Assembly: GCA_021325635.1 (NCBI GenBank)
Contig: JAJPGV010000008.1
Span: 62,001-126,000 of the forward strand
Origin: Chloroflexota bacterium
GTDB taxonomy: Bacteria > Chloroflexota > JAJPGV01
DNA: 64,000 bases
Direction of reading: 5' to 3'
The position numbers and the translations under genes are program-made. How positions within the stretch are numbered: the stretch's first letter is position 1; every line of letters starts with the position of its first letter. A model generated the notes under the pieces. The model was not told where the DNA came from. It did no database searches and saw nothing but the letters and a program-made list of their open reading frames with translations. This document shows, in pieces, positions 35,015-44,437 of the stretch.

Positions 35015-36226
35015 CTACTTCAGCTCCTGCTTAGCGATGTCAATCGCCTTCTTGTAGTAGGTGTTGTAGGACTGCTCGTCGTCCGTATCCAGGTACTTCC
35101 TCTTCAGATCCAGCGCTGATTCGGCGTTAGCCACCGGCACGTCGAGGCGACGCACGTTGTATCCCGTGCGCTGCGCAAAGTCGGCCGCCCCCTCACGGCT
35201 GAGCAGCCAGTTGAGCAGCAGCTTCGCAGCGTTCGGATGGGGAGCTTTGTTGAACAGCGCCACCGACCCCGGCCCGTGGCTCAGCTTCACCGTCAAGGGA
35301 TCGTCTCCTACCAGCGGCTTGACCGCCGACGTATCGAGCCCCTGGCCGGCGAAGTCGAGCATGGTGGGGCCATCAACCGCGAGAGCGATGGGATACTGCC
35401 CCCGAAGAATCCACTGCGCAAGCTGGCGGCGGTCCTGCGTGAGGACAGGTTGCTGATCCCTGAGGAGGGCTCGTACTCGGTCTTCGCCCTTGAGCGCCAG
35501 CCACTCCACAATGGTGGTCGTCGCATTGCCTCCCGTGCGGATGTCCTGGGTGGCCCACTTGCCCTTCCACTGCGGATCCCACAGCTGATCCACGCTGTTG
35601 AATTGCGCTTCGCTGAGGACGTTGCGATTGACCCATACGGTGTGGTCCTGGTAGGCCACGAAGGTGTAGGCCAGTGACTTCTCCGAATCCGCCCATCCGC
35701 CGTCGAAGCCGCCGATCCATTTGCTGTCGTCGAGCACTTCGGGCAGGACGAGGGCCGGACGGATGGGGTCGAGATCACCCAGCGGCTTGAAGCCTCCGTA
35801 CATCTGGGTAGCGTTGCGCATGAGCACGTCCCAGTTGAACTGTCCGGCCTGCCGCTCGGTGACGACTTTGGAAATGATCTCGTCCTGGGTATTGCCGGCG
35901 TACACCTCGACCGTGATGCCGTACTTGTTCTGGAAATCGTCCATCAGCTGCCGGTAGGGATTACCGGGCTGCGTGATCACCGCGAGCTTGCCCTCCTTCT
36001 TGGCAGCCGCGACGATGCGGTCGAACTCTGTTTGGCCGCTAGCGGCGCTGGCAGCGCCGGCCGGCGATACGGCCGGCTGAGCAGCTGGCGCCGCCGCCTG
36101 GCCGCATGCCGCCAAGATCAGCAGCAAACCCCCAAGCGCGGAACCGCAACGCCGAGCGAATGGAGCCCGAGATCGAGCCGCTGCAGGCTGCGATAGGGAC
36201 GGTTGAGCCTTGGCCAATCGACGCAT
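35015..36226 (-). CDS. ABC transporter solute-binding lipoprotein (extracellular family 1, Fe3+/spermidine-like)
   Basis: A 403-aa periplasm/exterior-facing binding protein. ATG 36226 has GGAGGGG 6 bases upstream, better than the longer frame to 36310. A basic N-terminus and lipobox (GGLLLILAACG) precede an Ala/Pro/Ser linker. The mature part has FDRIVAAAKKEGKLAVITQP, VYAGNTQDEIISKV and LWDPQWKGKWATQD, the hallmarks of iron(III)/thiamine/putrescine-type binding proteins. The region KLLLNWLLSREGAADFAQRT is the typical late hinge. No permease or ATPase gene is adjacent. The ligand is unknown. Confidence 0.87.
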   Translation of the reverse strand: MRRLAKAQPSLSQPAAARSRAPFARRCGSALGGLLLILAACGQAAAPAAQPAVSPAGAASAASGQTEFDRIVAAAKKEGKLAVITQPGNPYRQLMDDFQNKYGITVEVYAGNTQDEIISKVVTERQAGQFNWDVLMRNATQMYGGFKPLGDLDPIRPALVLPEVLDDSKWIGGFDGGWADSEKSLAYTFVAYQDHTVWVNRNVLSEAQFNSVDQLWDPQWKGKWATQDIRTGGNATTTIVEWLALKGEDRVRALLRDQQPVLTQDRRQLAQWILRGQYPIALAVDGPTMLDFAGQGLDTSAVKPLVGDDPLTVKLSHGPGSVALFNKAPHPNAAKLLLNWLLSREGAADFAQRTGYNVRRLDVPVANAESALDLKRKYLDTDDEQSYNTYYKKAIDIAKQELK

Positions 36227-36368
36227 GATTCCCCTCCGACAAGACGTCCGCTGGGTTAGAGCAAGTGCGTGATGATACCAGTTCGACGAAGGAGAAGCTG
36301 GCGGCGTCACCCCGCCGTGGCCATGTGCCTATGTGAGCGGCAGGCCGTTTGTGAGCCTGGCCGAGGAT

Positions 36369-37076
36369 CTAGCCCAGGGCCTCCAAGCACTCCACCAGCG
36401 ACATTTGCATACAGGTGAAGATGGGCGTGTCGCGCAGCGTGTAGAGGCTGATCTCCGACTCACGCAGGGCCATCACCAGGTCCAGGAAGTCTTGCGGCTG
36501 ATCGGTCTCGAAGGCCACCACGAACTCCTGGTCGTCGAGCCCGAAGGAGTAGGTCGTATTGAGCTTGACGCTCGGATACTTGTGCCCAACCTGGATGTGC
36601 ACGTTCATCAGCTCCTGACGCTTCTCGAACGACAGCAGGTACCAGGGGCGGGTCTTGACGAAGGGATAGACGAAGAAGTAGCGCCGGTCGGTTGGGCGGA
36701 CGCGCATGCGCCGCCCTTCCTGGTCCTCGTGCTCGTGCTTGTCGATGTAGGTCGAGCGCTTGGTCATGGCCAGGTAGGAATAGGGCATGCTGAGGTAGCG
36801 GCCCAGGCAGCAGCGATTGATCGCGGCTGCCAGGTCCTGGACGTCATTCATGTCGTAGCTCACCTGCCACAGCAGGAAGTCGCAATCGCCGCGCGTGCCT
36901 ACCGTGCTGTAGCTCCGCAGGACCTCCATGCGCTCACCGGCCTTCCGCACCACCTCGTCGAACTCCTGCCGGCCGGCCTGCTTGTCGCGCTCGGATAGCG
37001 ACCTCCAGGCGAAATCGACCTTATAAAAGGCAAAGCGAACGAACTGCTGGGGCGGCGGTGTGCCTTCGTTTTCCAT
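36369..37076 (-). CDS. hemQ: Chlorite dismutase-fold coproheme decarboxylase (HemQ-like)
   Basis: A 235-aa protein that in Gram-positive-type haem synthesis converts coproheme to haem b. ATG 37076 is preferred over a TTG at 37088. The family core is clear: RYFFVYPFVKTRPWYLL, ELMNVHIQVGHKYPSVKLNT and TYSFGLDDQEFVVAFETD, ending in TLRDTPIFTC. The His in the MNVHIQVGHKYP stretch lies where the family's proximal haem ligand falls. Its presence points to the coproporphyrin-dependent haem route, as in Actinobacteria, Firmicutes and some Chloroflexi. HemW (58135) is elsewhere in the window, but other haem genes are absent. It is divergent from the AAA gene. Confidence 0.92.
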   Translation of the reverse strand: MENEGTPPPQQFVRFAFYKVDFAWRSLSERDKQAGRQEFDEVVRKAGERMEVLRSYSTVGTRGDCDFLLWQVSYDMNDVQDLAAAINRCCLGRYLSMPYSYLAMTKRSTYIDKHEHEDQEGRRMRVRPTDRRYFFVYPFVKTRPWYLLSFEKRQELMNVHIQVGHKYPSVKLNTTYSFGLDDQEFVVAFETDQPQDFLDLVMALRESEISLYTLRDTPIFTCMQMSLVECLEALG

Positions 37077-37169
37077 GGCCAACACCAATTATGAACCGCC
37101 CCGCGCAGCGCCGCGCCGGACCGTCGACCCGCGGCCCTTCAGCCTCAGCCTGACTGATATCCTTGCCCA

Positions 37170-38564
37170 ATGACGCTAGCCAAGACCCTGGGCGAACTGC
37201 GCGAATCGGGCTACCGGAGCCGTCCGGTCAAAGCCGAGATGCGCCGCAACTTGATTGAGAAGATCCGTGCCGGAGAGAACCTCTTTCCAGGCATCGTCGG
37301 GTACGAAGATACCGTCATCCCACAGGTGGAGAACGCCATCCTGTCCGGCCAGGACATCATCTTCCTGGGAGAGCGCGGACAGGCCAAGAGCCGCATCGCG
37401 CGCTCGCTGGTGAACCTGCTGGACGAGTGGATGCCCGTCGTGGCGGGCTCCGAAATCAATGACGATCCGTTCGATCCAATCTCCATGTTCGCCCGCCAGA
37501 CCATCGAAGAGCGTGGCGACAATACGCCCATCGATTGGGTGCATCGCGATCAGCGCTACGGTGAGAAGCTGGCCACGCCTGACATCACCATCGCCGACCT
37601 CATCGGCGAGATCGATCCCATCAAGGTAGCCGAGGGGCGTTATCTGTCGGACGAGCTGACGATCCACTATGGCCTGGTGCCGCGCACCAATCGCGGCGTG
37701 TTCTGCATTAATGAGCTCCCCGACCTGGCCGAGCGGATCCAGGTGGGCCTGCTGAACATCCTGGAGGAGCGTGACGTGCAGATCCGCGGCTACCGCGTGC
37801 GTCTGCCGCTCGACATCTACATCGTCGCCAGCGCCAATCCCGAGGATTACACCAACCGCGGCCGCATCATCACCCCCCTCAAGGACCGCTGCGGGTCGGA
37901 GATCCGGACCCACTATCCGCTGACCCACGAGCATGAGATCAGCATCATGGAGCAGGAGTCCAGCGCCTACGAGGACGGCGACCTGGAGATCACCGTTCCC
38001 TCCTACATCAAAGAGATCCTGGCCGAGCTCACTCACCTGGCCCGCAAGAACCCCGACGTGTCACAGCGCTCGGGCGTGAGCGTTCGTGTCTCCATCTGCA
38101 ATTACGAAAACGTCATCAGCAACGCTGTTCGCCGGTCCATACGGCTGCGCGAGAAGCAGGTTGTGCCCCGCGTGAGCGATATGCCGGCTGTCATCGCCTC
38201 GACCGCCGGCAAGATCGAGCTGGAGACGGTGGGCGACACCAAGGAAGAGCGCATCATCGAGAAGATGATCCAGGGGGCAGTCCTGGCCACCTTCAACCGC
38301 TATTTCGACGTGACCGACTTCGAGGATCTGTTCGAGGGCTTCGAGAGCGGCCTCCACGTCGAAGCCGGCGAAAGCGTGCCAAGCATGAAGTACGTGTCTC
38401 AGGTGGCCAAGTTCGACGGCATCAAGGCGGCCGTCGCCAAGCTCCAGGCGCACGGCAGCCCGGCCTCCGTCGCATCGGCCGTGGAGTTCGTGCTGGAAGG
38501 CCTGCACCTGAACAAGAAGCTCAACAAGGACCGCACGCACGGAGTCGCGCGCTACGCTCGTTAG
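37170..38564 (+). CDS. AAA+ ATPase of the MoxR / magnesium-chelatase I type
   Basis: A 464-aa ATPase probably working with the VWA protein encoded next. Walker A is G67-S74 (GERGQAKS), Walker B lies in GVFCINELPDLAERIQVGLL, and sensor-1 is in IYIVASANPEDYTNRGR. The C-terminal part has a lid-like helical region (VRVSICNYENVISNAVRRS). MoxR/ChlI-type ATPases pair with MIDAS-containing VWA proteins to insert cofactors or remodel proteins. The gap to the VWA gene is 165 bases. The chelatase H/D subunit genes are not in view, so the chaperone role is preferred. Confidence 0.88.
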   Translation: MTLAKTLGELRESGYRSRPVKAEMRRNLIEKIRAGENLFPGIVGYEDTVIPQVENAILSGQDIIFLGERGQAKSRIARSLVNLLDEWMPVVAGSEINDDPFDPISMFARQTIEERGDNTPIDWVHRDQRYGEKLATPDITIADLIGEIDPIKVAEGRYLSDELTIHYGLVPRTNRGVFCINELPDLAERIQVGLLNILEERDVQIRGYRVRLPLDIYIVASANPEDYTNRGRIITPLKDRCGSEIRTHYPLTHEHEISIMEQESSAYEDGDLEITVPSYIKEILAELTHLARKNPDVSQRSGVSVRVSICNYENVISNAVRRSIRLREKQVVPRVSDMPAVIASTAGKIELETVGDTKEERIIEKMIQGAVLATFNRYFDVTDFEDLFEGFESGLHVEAGESVPSMKYVSQVAKFDGIKAAVAKLQAHGSPASVASAVEFVLEGLHLNKKLNKDRTHGVARYAR

Positions 38565-38729
38565 ACGGTAGGAACTACCGAACAGCCGCAGACTGGCCGC
38601 ACAGGAAAGTCACCGCATGCTCGTTCTGCCACAGTCCCAGCAAGGAACAGCCCCCCTGGGTCACGCCATGCGCGCGCTCCCATCGGCCGCCGGCGGGCCG
38701 GAACATCCACCCTCCACTAGCCGCCGGCC

Positions 38730-40895
38730 ATGAACCTGTTCCAGTATTCGCGTTGGGACGGCACTCAGGAGATCTCCCTCTTCACCGCCGACGACATCAT
38801 GGAGGCGCTGTCTGACGATCTGCTGGCCGACGGCGACCTGTGGAATGCGCTGGAGCGCATCATGCAGTGGGGACTGGACGGGCAGGACGGCCAGCGCATG
38901 GAGGGCCTGCAGAAGCTGCTCGAACAGCTGCGCGAGCGCCGCCAGCAGGAGCTCAATCGCTACGACATGGGCTCCATCTTCGACGAAATCAAGGAAAAGC
39001 TGGAAGAGGTCAAGCGCCTAGAGCGCGAAGGTATTCAGCGCAGGTTGGATGAAGCCCGCGGGGCCATGCCCTCGTCGCCCACGGAGCGCTCAGACGACCG
39101 AGGCCAGCAGCCCGCCGCCAGCCAGGATGCAGGCCCGCAGGAGTCGTCCGCGGCGCCCTCGGCCGGGCAGCCGAACGAATCCTCGGGCCCAATGGGAGAC
39201 TCGGCGCCGGGCGCTCAGCACTCCGCGCCCTCCGCTTCGCCCGACCTGCTCGACATGCTGGAGAAGATGGCTGCCCGCAAGCAGCACCAGCTCGAGATGC
39301 TGCCCGAGGATCCCGCCGGGCAGATCAAGGAGCTGTCCGAGTACGAGTTCATGGACCAGGAAGCGCGCCAGATGTTCCAGGAACTGCTGGACACGCTCAA
39401 GCAGCAGGTCATGCAGCAGTACTTCCAGGGCATGAAGGACGCCATCCAGAACCTTGACCCCGAAGAGCTGCAGCGCATGAAGGACATGCTGGGCGAGCTC
39501 AACCAGATGCTCCGGGACCGCATGGCCGGCAAAGAGCCGAAGTTCTCCGAGTTCATGCAGAAGTACGGTGACTACTTCGAGCCAGGCCTGGAGAACCTCG
39601 ACCAGCTGCTGGAAAGCCTGCAGCGCCGCATGGCCCAAATGCAGTCACTCATGGACAGCATGCCGGGCGAGATGCGCCAGAGCCTGGAAACCATGCTGCA
39701 GCAGCTCATGGCCGACCAGGGCATGATGGACCAGATGGCCCAGCTCATGGCCAACCTGGAGGCCTTGCTGCCCATGCGTCAGTTCCGCGGCCGCTATCCC
39801 TTCCGTGGCGACGACCCAATGAGCCTGCAGGAAGCCATGCAGATGATGGAGCGCCTGCAGCACATGGACGAGCTGGAGCGGCAGCTGAAGCGGGCGCACG
39901 ATGGCGAATCCCTGGACCAGATCGACCCTGAGCAGCTGGGAGAGCTGCTCGGTCCAGAGGCCCGGTCGCAGCTCGAGCAGCTGCGGCAGGTGACCCGGGC
40001 CCTCGAGGAGGCCGGCTACATTCAGAAGACCGGCAAGGGCTACGAGCTGACACCACGTGGAACCCGCAAGATCGGCCAGAAGGCACTGCAGGACATCTTT
40101 GCCCACCTCAAACGCGACAGCTTTGGCAAGCACGCCATCGCCAGTCACGGGCACGGCGGGGACCGCACCGACGACACCAAGGACTACGACTTCGGCGATC
40201 CCTTCCTGATAGACATCCAGCGCACGCTGATGAACTCGGTGCAGCGCGAGGGCCGAGGCATGCCGCTCCAGCTCAAACCGAATGACTTCGAGGTCTACCG
40301 CTCCGAGCTGATCACGTCCTCATCCACCGTGCTGATGCTGGATATGAGCCGATCGATGCTGCTGCGCGGCTGCTTTCTCGCGGCCAAGAAGGTGGCGGTG
40401 GCACTCAACAGCCTTATCCGCTCGCAGTACCCCCGTGACAACCTGTACATCATCGGCTTCTCCGACTCCGCCCGAGAGCTGAAGCCGGAGCGCCTGCCGC
40501 AGATCAACTGGAACGAGTACGTCTACGGCACGAACATGCAGCACGGCTTCATGATGGCTCGCCAGATGCTCGCCCGGCACAAGAGCACCAACAAGCAGAT
40601 CATCATGATCACCGATGGTGAGCCCACGGCCTACTTCGATCACGGGCGCGTGCAGTTCTCCTACCCGCCCACCTATCGCACCTTCCAAGAAACGCTGCGC
40701 GAGGTGCATCGCTGCACCCGCGAGCACATCGTCATCAATACCTTCATGCTGGAACGCAGCCACTACCTGACTGCCTTCGTTAACGAGATGACCAAGATCA
40801 ACAGGGGTCGCGCGTTCTTCGCCACGCCCGACCGTCTGGGCGAATACATCCTCGTCGACTACGTCGCCAGCAAGAAGACCAAAATGGCGTCCTAG
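38730..40895 (+). CDS. Large VWA-domain protein, partner of the AAA+ ATPase
   Basis: A 721-aa cytoplasmic protein with no signal peptide. The first half is Gln/Met/Glu-rich and predicted helical/coiled (QKLLEQLRERRQQELNRYD, MLGELNQMLRDRMAGKEPKF). It is interrupted by a Pro/Ser-rich linker at about 110-170. A winged or helical segment follows (LEEAGYIQKTGKGYELTPRG). The VWA domain fills about 525-715, with the MIDAS motif DMSRSM near residue 538, the Thr in MITDGEPTAYFD and the later Asp-containing loop. Families of this layout act with MoxR-type ATPases. The substrate is unknown. The neighbour downstream is pyrE with a 37-base gap. Confidence 0.85.
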   Translation: MNLFQYSRWDGTQEISLFTADDIMEALSDDLLADGDLWNALERIMQWGLDGQDGQRMEGLQKLLEQLRERRQQELNRYDMGSIFDEIKEKLEEVKRLEREGIQRRLDEARGAMPSSPTERSDDRGQQPAASQDAGPQESSAAPSAGQPNESSGPMGDSAPGAQHSAPSASPDLLDMLEKMAARKQHQLEMLPEDPAGQIKELSEYEFMDQEARQMFQELLDTLKQQVMQQYFQGMKDAIQNLDPEELQRMKDMLGELNQMLRDRMAGKEPKFSEFMQKYGDYFEPGLENLDQLLESLQRRMAQMQSLMDSMPGEMRQSLETMLQQLMADQGMMDQMAQLMANLEALLPMRQFRGRYPFRGDDPMSLQEAMQMMERLQHMDELERQLKRAHDGESLDQIDPEQLGELLGPEARSQLEQLRQVTRALEEAGYIQKTGKGYELTPRGTRKIGQKALQDIFAHLKRDSFGKHAIASHGHGGDRTDDTKDYDFGDPFLIDIQRTLMNSVQREGRGMPLQLKPNDFEVYRSELITSSSTVLMLDMSRSMLLRGCFLAAKKVAVALNSLIRSQYPRDNLYIIGFSDSARELKPERLPQINWNEYVYGTNMQHGFMMARQMLARHKSTNKQIIMITDGEPTAYFDHGRVQFSYPPTYRTFQETLREVHRCTREHIVINTFMLERSHYLTAFVNEMTKINRGRAFFATPDRLGEYILVDYVASKKTKMAS

Positions 40896-40932
40896 CGGCC
40901 CGTTCAGCCTTCCTCCCTTACCATTGACGCCA

Positions 40933-41475
40933 ATGTCTCACTCGAATGACGCTGAGCTGCGCCAGCTCGGCCAGGATATCGTCGCCACCGCCTACCTCAA
41001 GGGTGACTTCCTGCTGAGCTCCGGCCGGCGCTCCAACTACTACTTCGACAAATACTTATTCGAGACCGAGCCTTCGATCCTGCGCCGCCTCGGCCGCTAC
41101 CTGGCGCAGCTGGTGGCCCCCGGCACGCAGCGCATTGGCGCTCCAGAGCTGGGCGCGGTCATGCTCGGGGCGGCGGTGTCCATGGAGCTGGGCCTGCCCA
41201 TGGTCATCGTGCGCAAGGACTCGAAAGAATACGGCACCTCCAAGCTGATCGAGGGCCGGCTGGAGCCTGGTGAGCGCGTCACCGTGGTCGAGGACATCGT
41301 GACCAGCGGCGGGCAGGCGTTAGGCGCCGCTGAGAAGCTGCAGCAATCCGGTGCCGACGTCCTCGGCCTGGTGGCGGTCGTCGATCGTGAAGAGGGTGGC
41401 GCCGAAGCCTTTGCACGAGCCGGCATTCCCTACACTCCCCTCTTCCGCAGGTCCGACCTGACCCTGCCCGAGTAG
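40933..41475 (+). CDS. pyrE: Orotate phosphoribosyltransferase
   Basis: Converts orotate and PRPP to OMP in pyrimidine synthesis. ATG 40933 gives MSHSNDAELRQLG; a TTG at 40924 is also in frame. Family motifs are LLSSGRRSNYYFDKYLFET near the N-terminus, GAPELGAVMLGAAVSMELG, VRKDSKEYGTSKLIEG, and the PRPP-binding signature VTVVEDIVTSGGQAL. Length (180 aa) is normal. No other pyrimidine genes are adjacent, so it may be transcribed with the upstream AAA/VWA genes by position only. Confidence 0.92.
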   Translation: MSHSNDAELRQLGQDIVATAYLKGDFLLSSGRRSNYYFDKYLFETEPSILRRLGRYLAQLVAPGTQRIGAPELGAVMLGAAVSMELGLPMVIVRKDSKEYGTSKLIEGRLEPGERVTVVEDIVTSGGQALGAAEKLQQSGADVLGLVAVVDREEGGAEAFARAGIPYTPLFRRSDLTLPE

Positions 41476-41576
41476 CTCGGGCTGCATCCCAACAGCGCTC
41501 GTCGTTGATCTGAGCGCCCGCTCGCACGCGCGTCGGGTGGTATCATCGCGCAACTCAACGAGGAGGCTGCAGGCCA

Positions 41577-42833
41577 ATGACCTTTTTTGGACGAAGCAAG
41601 GCGACAGGGCGGCGCGCCGCTGGGCTCATGCTCACGGTCCTGGCCCTGGCCGGGTGCGGCGGAGCAGGAGCCTCCCCCAGCGGCTCAGCGGCGGCCGCCG
41701 CGGCATCAGTCGCGGCCAAGCCTTCAACGACGGCCAGCGCCGCGGCGGCGGCGAAGACGTCGGACAGCGCGCCGGCTGCCGCTTCGGCGAAGCCGGCCGC
41801 AAGCGCATCGGCGGCAGGATCCGCCCAACCAGCGGCATCCGTAAGCTACACGCCACCCGCGTTCAATCCGTATCTGGCCAAGCCAGGCGAGGCTCCAGTC
41901 AACCTGAAGGCTGCTTGGTGCGCGATCTCCGCCGGCTTCGTCCAGTGGTACGTAGCGCGAGATTACGGTTTGTTCGCCAAGTACGGACTGAACGTGCAGA
42001 TGAGCGGCTTCACCAGCGGATCGAAAGAAGCCCTGGCAGCCCTGCAGTCCGGGGGCCTCGATTTCATGTACTGCGCCGCGGCCTCCACCATTCCGGGCAT
42101 GGCCAGTGGCGTCGACGCCACCCTGATTGCCGCGCCGCTGGTCGGTCTGCCCTACGTGATGGTCGCCCGCAAGGACATCCATTCCATTCAGGATCTCAAG
42201 GGCAAGAAGATCGGCATCAATCTCGCCGGCGATATCGACGACCAGCTCTCACACCTGGTCATGAAGGCCGCCAACCTCCCGCCCGACTCGGCGCAATACG
42301 TTCCCGCCGGCGGCCAAACGCAGCGCTACCAGGCAGTGCTGAGCGGCATCATCGACGCCGTCAACGTGACGCCTCCGCTGGACGTTCAGGCCAAGAATGA
42401 TGGGCTGAATCTCATCTACGAGCTCAAGAACCTGAACATCCCGTTCATCTACTCGGCGGTGCACACCAGTCCGAAGCTCATCAAGGAACATCCGGAGACC
42501 GTGCAGCGCTTCGTTGCCGCGATGGCGGAGGCGGTGTGGTTCATCGACGGCCACAAGGACGCAACCGAGCAGTCTATTGCCAAGCAGCTCAACATCCCCG
42601 ACAAAGCGTCGCTGGACTCTGCCTACAACGCCTATGCCGAGGACTACGTCAACCGCAGCGTGGACGTTCCGCTCAAGGCGGTCCAGGACAGCATCGAGTA
42701 CTACCGCGCGCAGGGCACTGACATCAAGCGCGGAAAAGCCGACCAGCTGGTGGATTCCCGCTTTGCCAACGACCTCCAGACCTCGGGCTTCCTCGAAAAG
42801 ATGTGGGGCAGGAGGATCCCGGCCAGCAATTGA
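41577..42833 (+). CDS. ABC transporter solute-binding lipoprotein, NMT1/SsuA-like
   Basis: A 418-aa lipoprotein. ATG 41577 has GAGGAGG upstream, and an extended -10-like TGGTATCAT lies near 41538-41546. The lipobox (LTVLALAGCGG) is followed by a 70-residue Ala/Ser/Lys stalk. The binding domain has QWYVARDYGLFAKYGLNV, TSGSKEALAALQSGGLDFMY and VARKDIHSIQDLKGKKIGIN, the pattern of NMT1/SsuA-type proteins that bind thiamine precursors, sulfonates or aromatics. No permease or ATPase is adjacent, and a strong hairpin follows, so it is monocistronic. The ligand cannot be named. Confidence 0.87.
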   Translation: MTFFGRSKATGRRAAGLMLTVLALAGCGGAGASPSGSAAAAAASVAAKPSTTASAAAAAKTSDSAPAAASAKPAASASAAGSAQPAASVSYTPPAFNPYLAKPGEAPVNLKAAWCAISAGFVQWYVARDYGLFAKYGLNVQMSGFTSGSKEALAALQSGGLDFMYCAAASTIPGMASGVDATLIAAPLVGLPYVMVARKDIHSIQDLKGKKIGINLAGDIDDQLSHLVMKAANLPPDSAQYVPAGGQTQRYQAVLSGIIDAVNVTPPLDVQAKNDGLNLIYELKNLNIPFIYSAVHTSPKLIKEHPETVQRFVAAMAEAVWFIDGHKDATEQSIAKQLNIPDKASLDSAYNAYAEDYVNRSVDVPLKAVQDSIEYYRAQGTDIKRGKADQLVDSRFANDLQTSGFLEKMWGRRIPASN

Positions 42834-42838
42834 CCGTA

Positions 42839-42881
42839 GGCGAGGAGCATCACGGCCCTGAGGGGCCGCGATGCTCCCGCC
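42839..42881 (+). terminator. Hairpin terminator after the NMT1-like lipoprotein gene
   Basis: A long inverted repeat (about 18 pairs, one bulge and one mismatch; arms include GGAGCATC and GATGCTCC) with a TGAG loop begins 5 bases past the stop. It separates the lipoprotein gene from the antiporter gene. Confidence 0.75.
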
Positions 42882-42928
42882 TTCGCCCGCACGACCGGCA
42901 GCTAACGACTCCCCATTAAGCTTGCCCC

Positions 42929-44116
42929 GTGGACGGGACACTCCTTCAGCAGCTGATGTGGCTGCTGCTGGTCGCCTTCGCCGTGGGGATGGCGGTGAGC
43001 CGCTGGTTCGTGCCATACAGCGTGGCACTGCTGGCCGTGGGCATCGCCCTCGGCTTCACCGGCTGGCTGTCGAGCCTGACGCTCACCTCCGAGACCATCC
43101 TGCTGGTCTTCCTGCCCGCGCTGCTGTTCCAGGCTTCCATCAACCTGGACCTGCGCGAGCTGCGTGCCGCCACAGCGTCGATCGTGCTGCTGGCGGTGGT
43201 CGGCGTGGGCGTGAGCATCGCCATCATCGGGGGGCTGTTTGCCGCCGTCACCGGTGTGCCGGCGATCGTGGCGGTGGTGCTGGCCTGCATGGTTTCGGCC
43301 ACCGACCCGGTGGCGGTGCTGGCCACGTTCCACAAGCTGGGCGTGCCGAAGCGCCTGGAGATGATCGTCGAAGGCGAAAGCCTGTTCAATGACGGGACTG
43401 CCCTGGTCGCGTTCCAAATCGCCCTGGGCACGCTCGCCTCAGCGGGCACGAGCATTCCCGCGACTGCGATCCAATTCCTGCTTACGGTGTTCGGGGGTCT
43501 GGCCCTGGGAGCCGCGGCCGGATACGTCACGTCCTGGCTGCTGGCGTTCACCGACGATCACCTCTTCGAGATCGGCTTCTCGACGGTCCTGGCCTATGGC
43601 GTTTATCTGCTGGCCCGGCTGGCTGAGGTATCGCCCGTCATCGCCGTCGTAACCGCCGGGCTGGTGCTGGCCAACTACGGTCCCCGAGCCGGTCTGTCGG
43701 CCCGGGCTCATACCGCCATGGGTGACATCTGGGAGTACCTGGCGTTCGTCGCCAATTCGCTGCTGTTCCTGCTGATCGGCCAGCAGGTGCATCAGACGCA
43801 CTTTGGCAGCTATCTGCCACAGGCTGGCGCAGCCATTGGGCTGGTGCTGCTGTCGAGAGCCATCATCGTGTACGGCCTTGCTCCCCTCATCTCTCGGATC
43901 GAGCGGCACCTGCCGGCCAGCTGGCGCCACGTCGCCTTTTGGGGCGGCCTCCGCGGAGCGCTGACCGTGGCCATGGTCCTGAGCCTGCCGCCGGATTTCC
44001 CGCGGCGCGACATGCTGGTCTCCGTAACCTTCGCCGTGGTCCTGTTCACGATCGTCGTGCAAGGAACGTCGATCGATCAGCTGGTCAAACGTCTGAACGT
44101 GAGACAGACCGCCTGA
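42929..44116 (+). CDS. Na+/H+ antiporter, CPA1 (NhaP) type
   Basis: A 395-aa polytopic membrane protein with about 12 hydrophobic segments, starting at GTG 42929. The CPA1 ion-site motifs are present: SATDPVAVLATFHKLGVP, with the conserved Asp, and EGESLFNDGTALVAF, with the Asn-Asp pair. LRGALTVAMVLSLP near the C-terminus is also characteristic. There is almost no C-terminal cytoplasmic domain, so the regulatory tail seen in longer CPA1 proteins is absent. It probably handles Na+/pH homeostasis; K+ is the alternative ion. Confidence 0.9.
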   Translation: MDGTLLQQLMWLLLVAFAVGMAVSRWFVPYSVALLAVGIALGFTGWLSSLTLTSETILLVFLPALLFQASINLDLRELRAATASIVLLAVVGVGVSIAIIGGLFAAVTGVPAIVAVVLACMVSATDPVAVLATFHKLGVPKRLEMIVEGESLFNDGTALVAFQIALGTLASAGTSIPATAIQFLLTVFGGLALGAAAGYVTSWLLAFTDDHLFEIGFSTVLAYGVYLLARLAEVSPVIAVVTAGLVLANYGPRAGLSARAHTAMGDIWEYLAFVANSLLFLLIGQQVHQTHFGSYLPQAGAAIGLVLLSRAIIVYGLAPLISRIERHLPASWRHVAFWGGLRGALTVAMVLSLPPDFPRRDMLVSVTFAVVLFTIVVQGTSIDQLVKRLNVRQTA

Positions 44117-44161
44117 TCGAATTCTTACTCAGCAGATGCAGTTATACTCCATCCAGAGAGT

Positions 44162-44437
44162 ATGACTGCAGCGAGCACGGTGGGCCCAAAGGGCCAGGTC
44201 GTTATCCGCAAGGACATCCGCGATGACTTCGGCATACAGCCCGGCTGGCTGGCCATCCAGCGGCCGGTCGGAGATCACGTCGAGATACATTTCGTCCCGC
44301 CCAAGCACAATCGGTCACTCCGAGGGACGCTGGCCGCACTGGTGAAGACGCACGTTGCCCCGGACGACTTTGATCGAGCTCGAGAGCAGGCCTGGATCGA
44401 AAGCGTCTCCGAAGAAGAACGGACTGGCGGCTCATAG
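44162..44437 (+). CDS. AbrB/MazE-type antitoxin
   Basis: A 91-aa antitoxin. The N-terminal swapped-hairpin AbrB domain reads VGPKGQVVIRKDIRDDFGI, then PGWLAIQRPVGDHVEIHFV. The C-terminal region (TLAALVKTHVAPDDFDRARE) should bind and block the toxin encoded next. GAGAG precedes ATG 44162. Its TAG stop overlaps an ATA codon in the toxin frame (ATAG at 44434-44437). Confidence 0.88.
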   Translation: MTAASTVGPKGQVVIRKDIRDDFGIQPGWLAIQRPVGDHVEIHFVPPKHNRSLRGTLAALVKTHVAPDDFDRAREQAWIESVSEEERTGGS

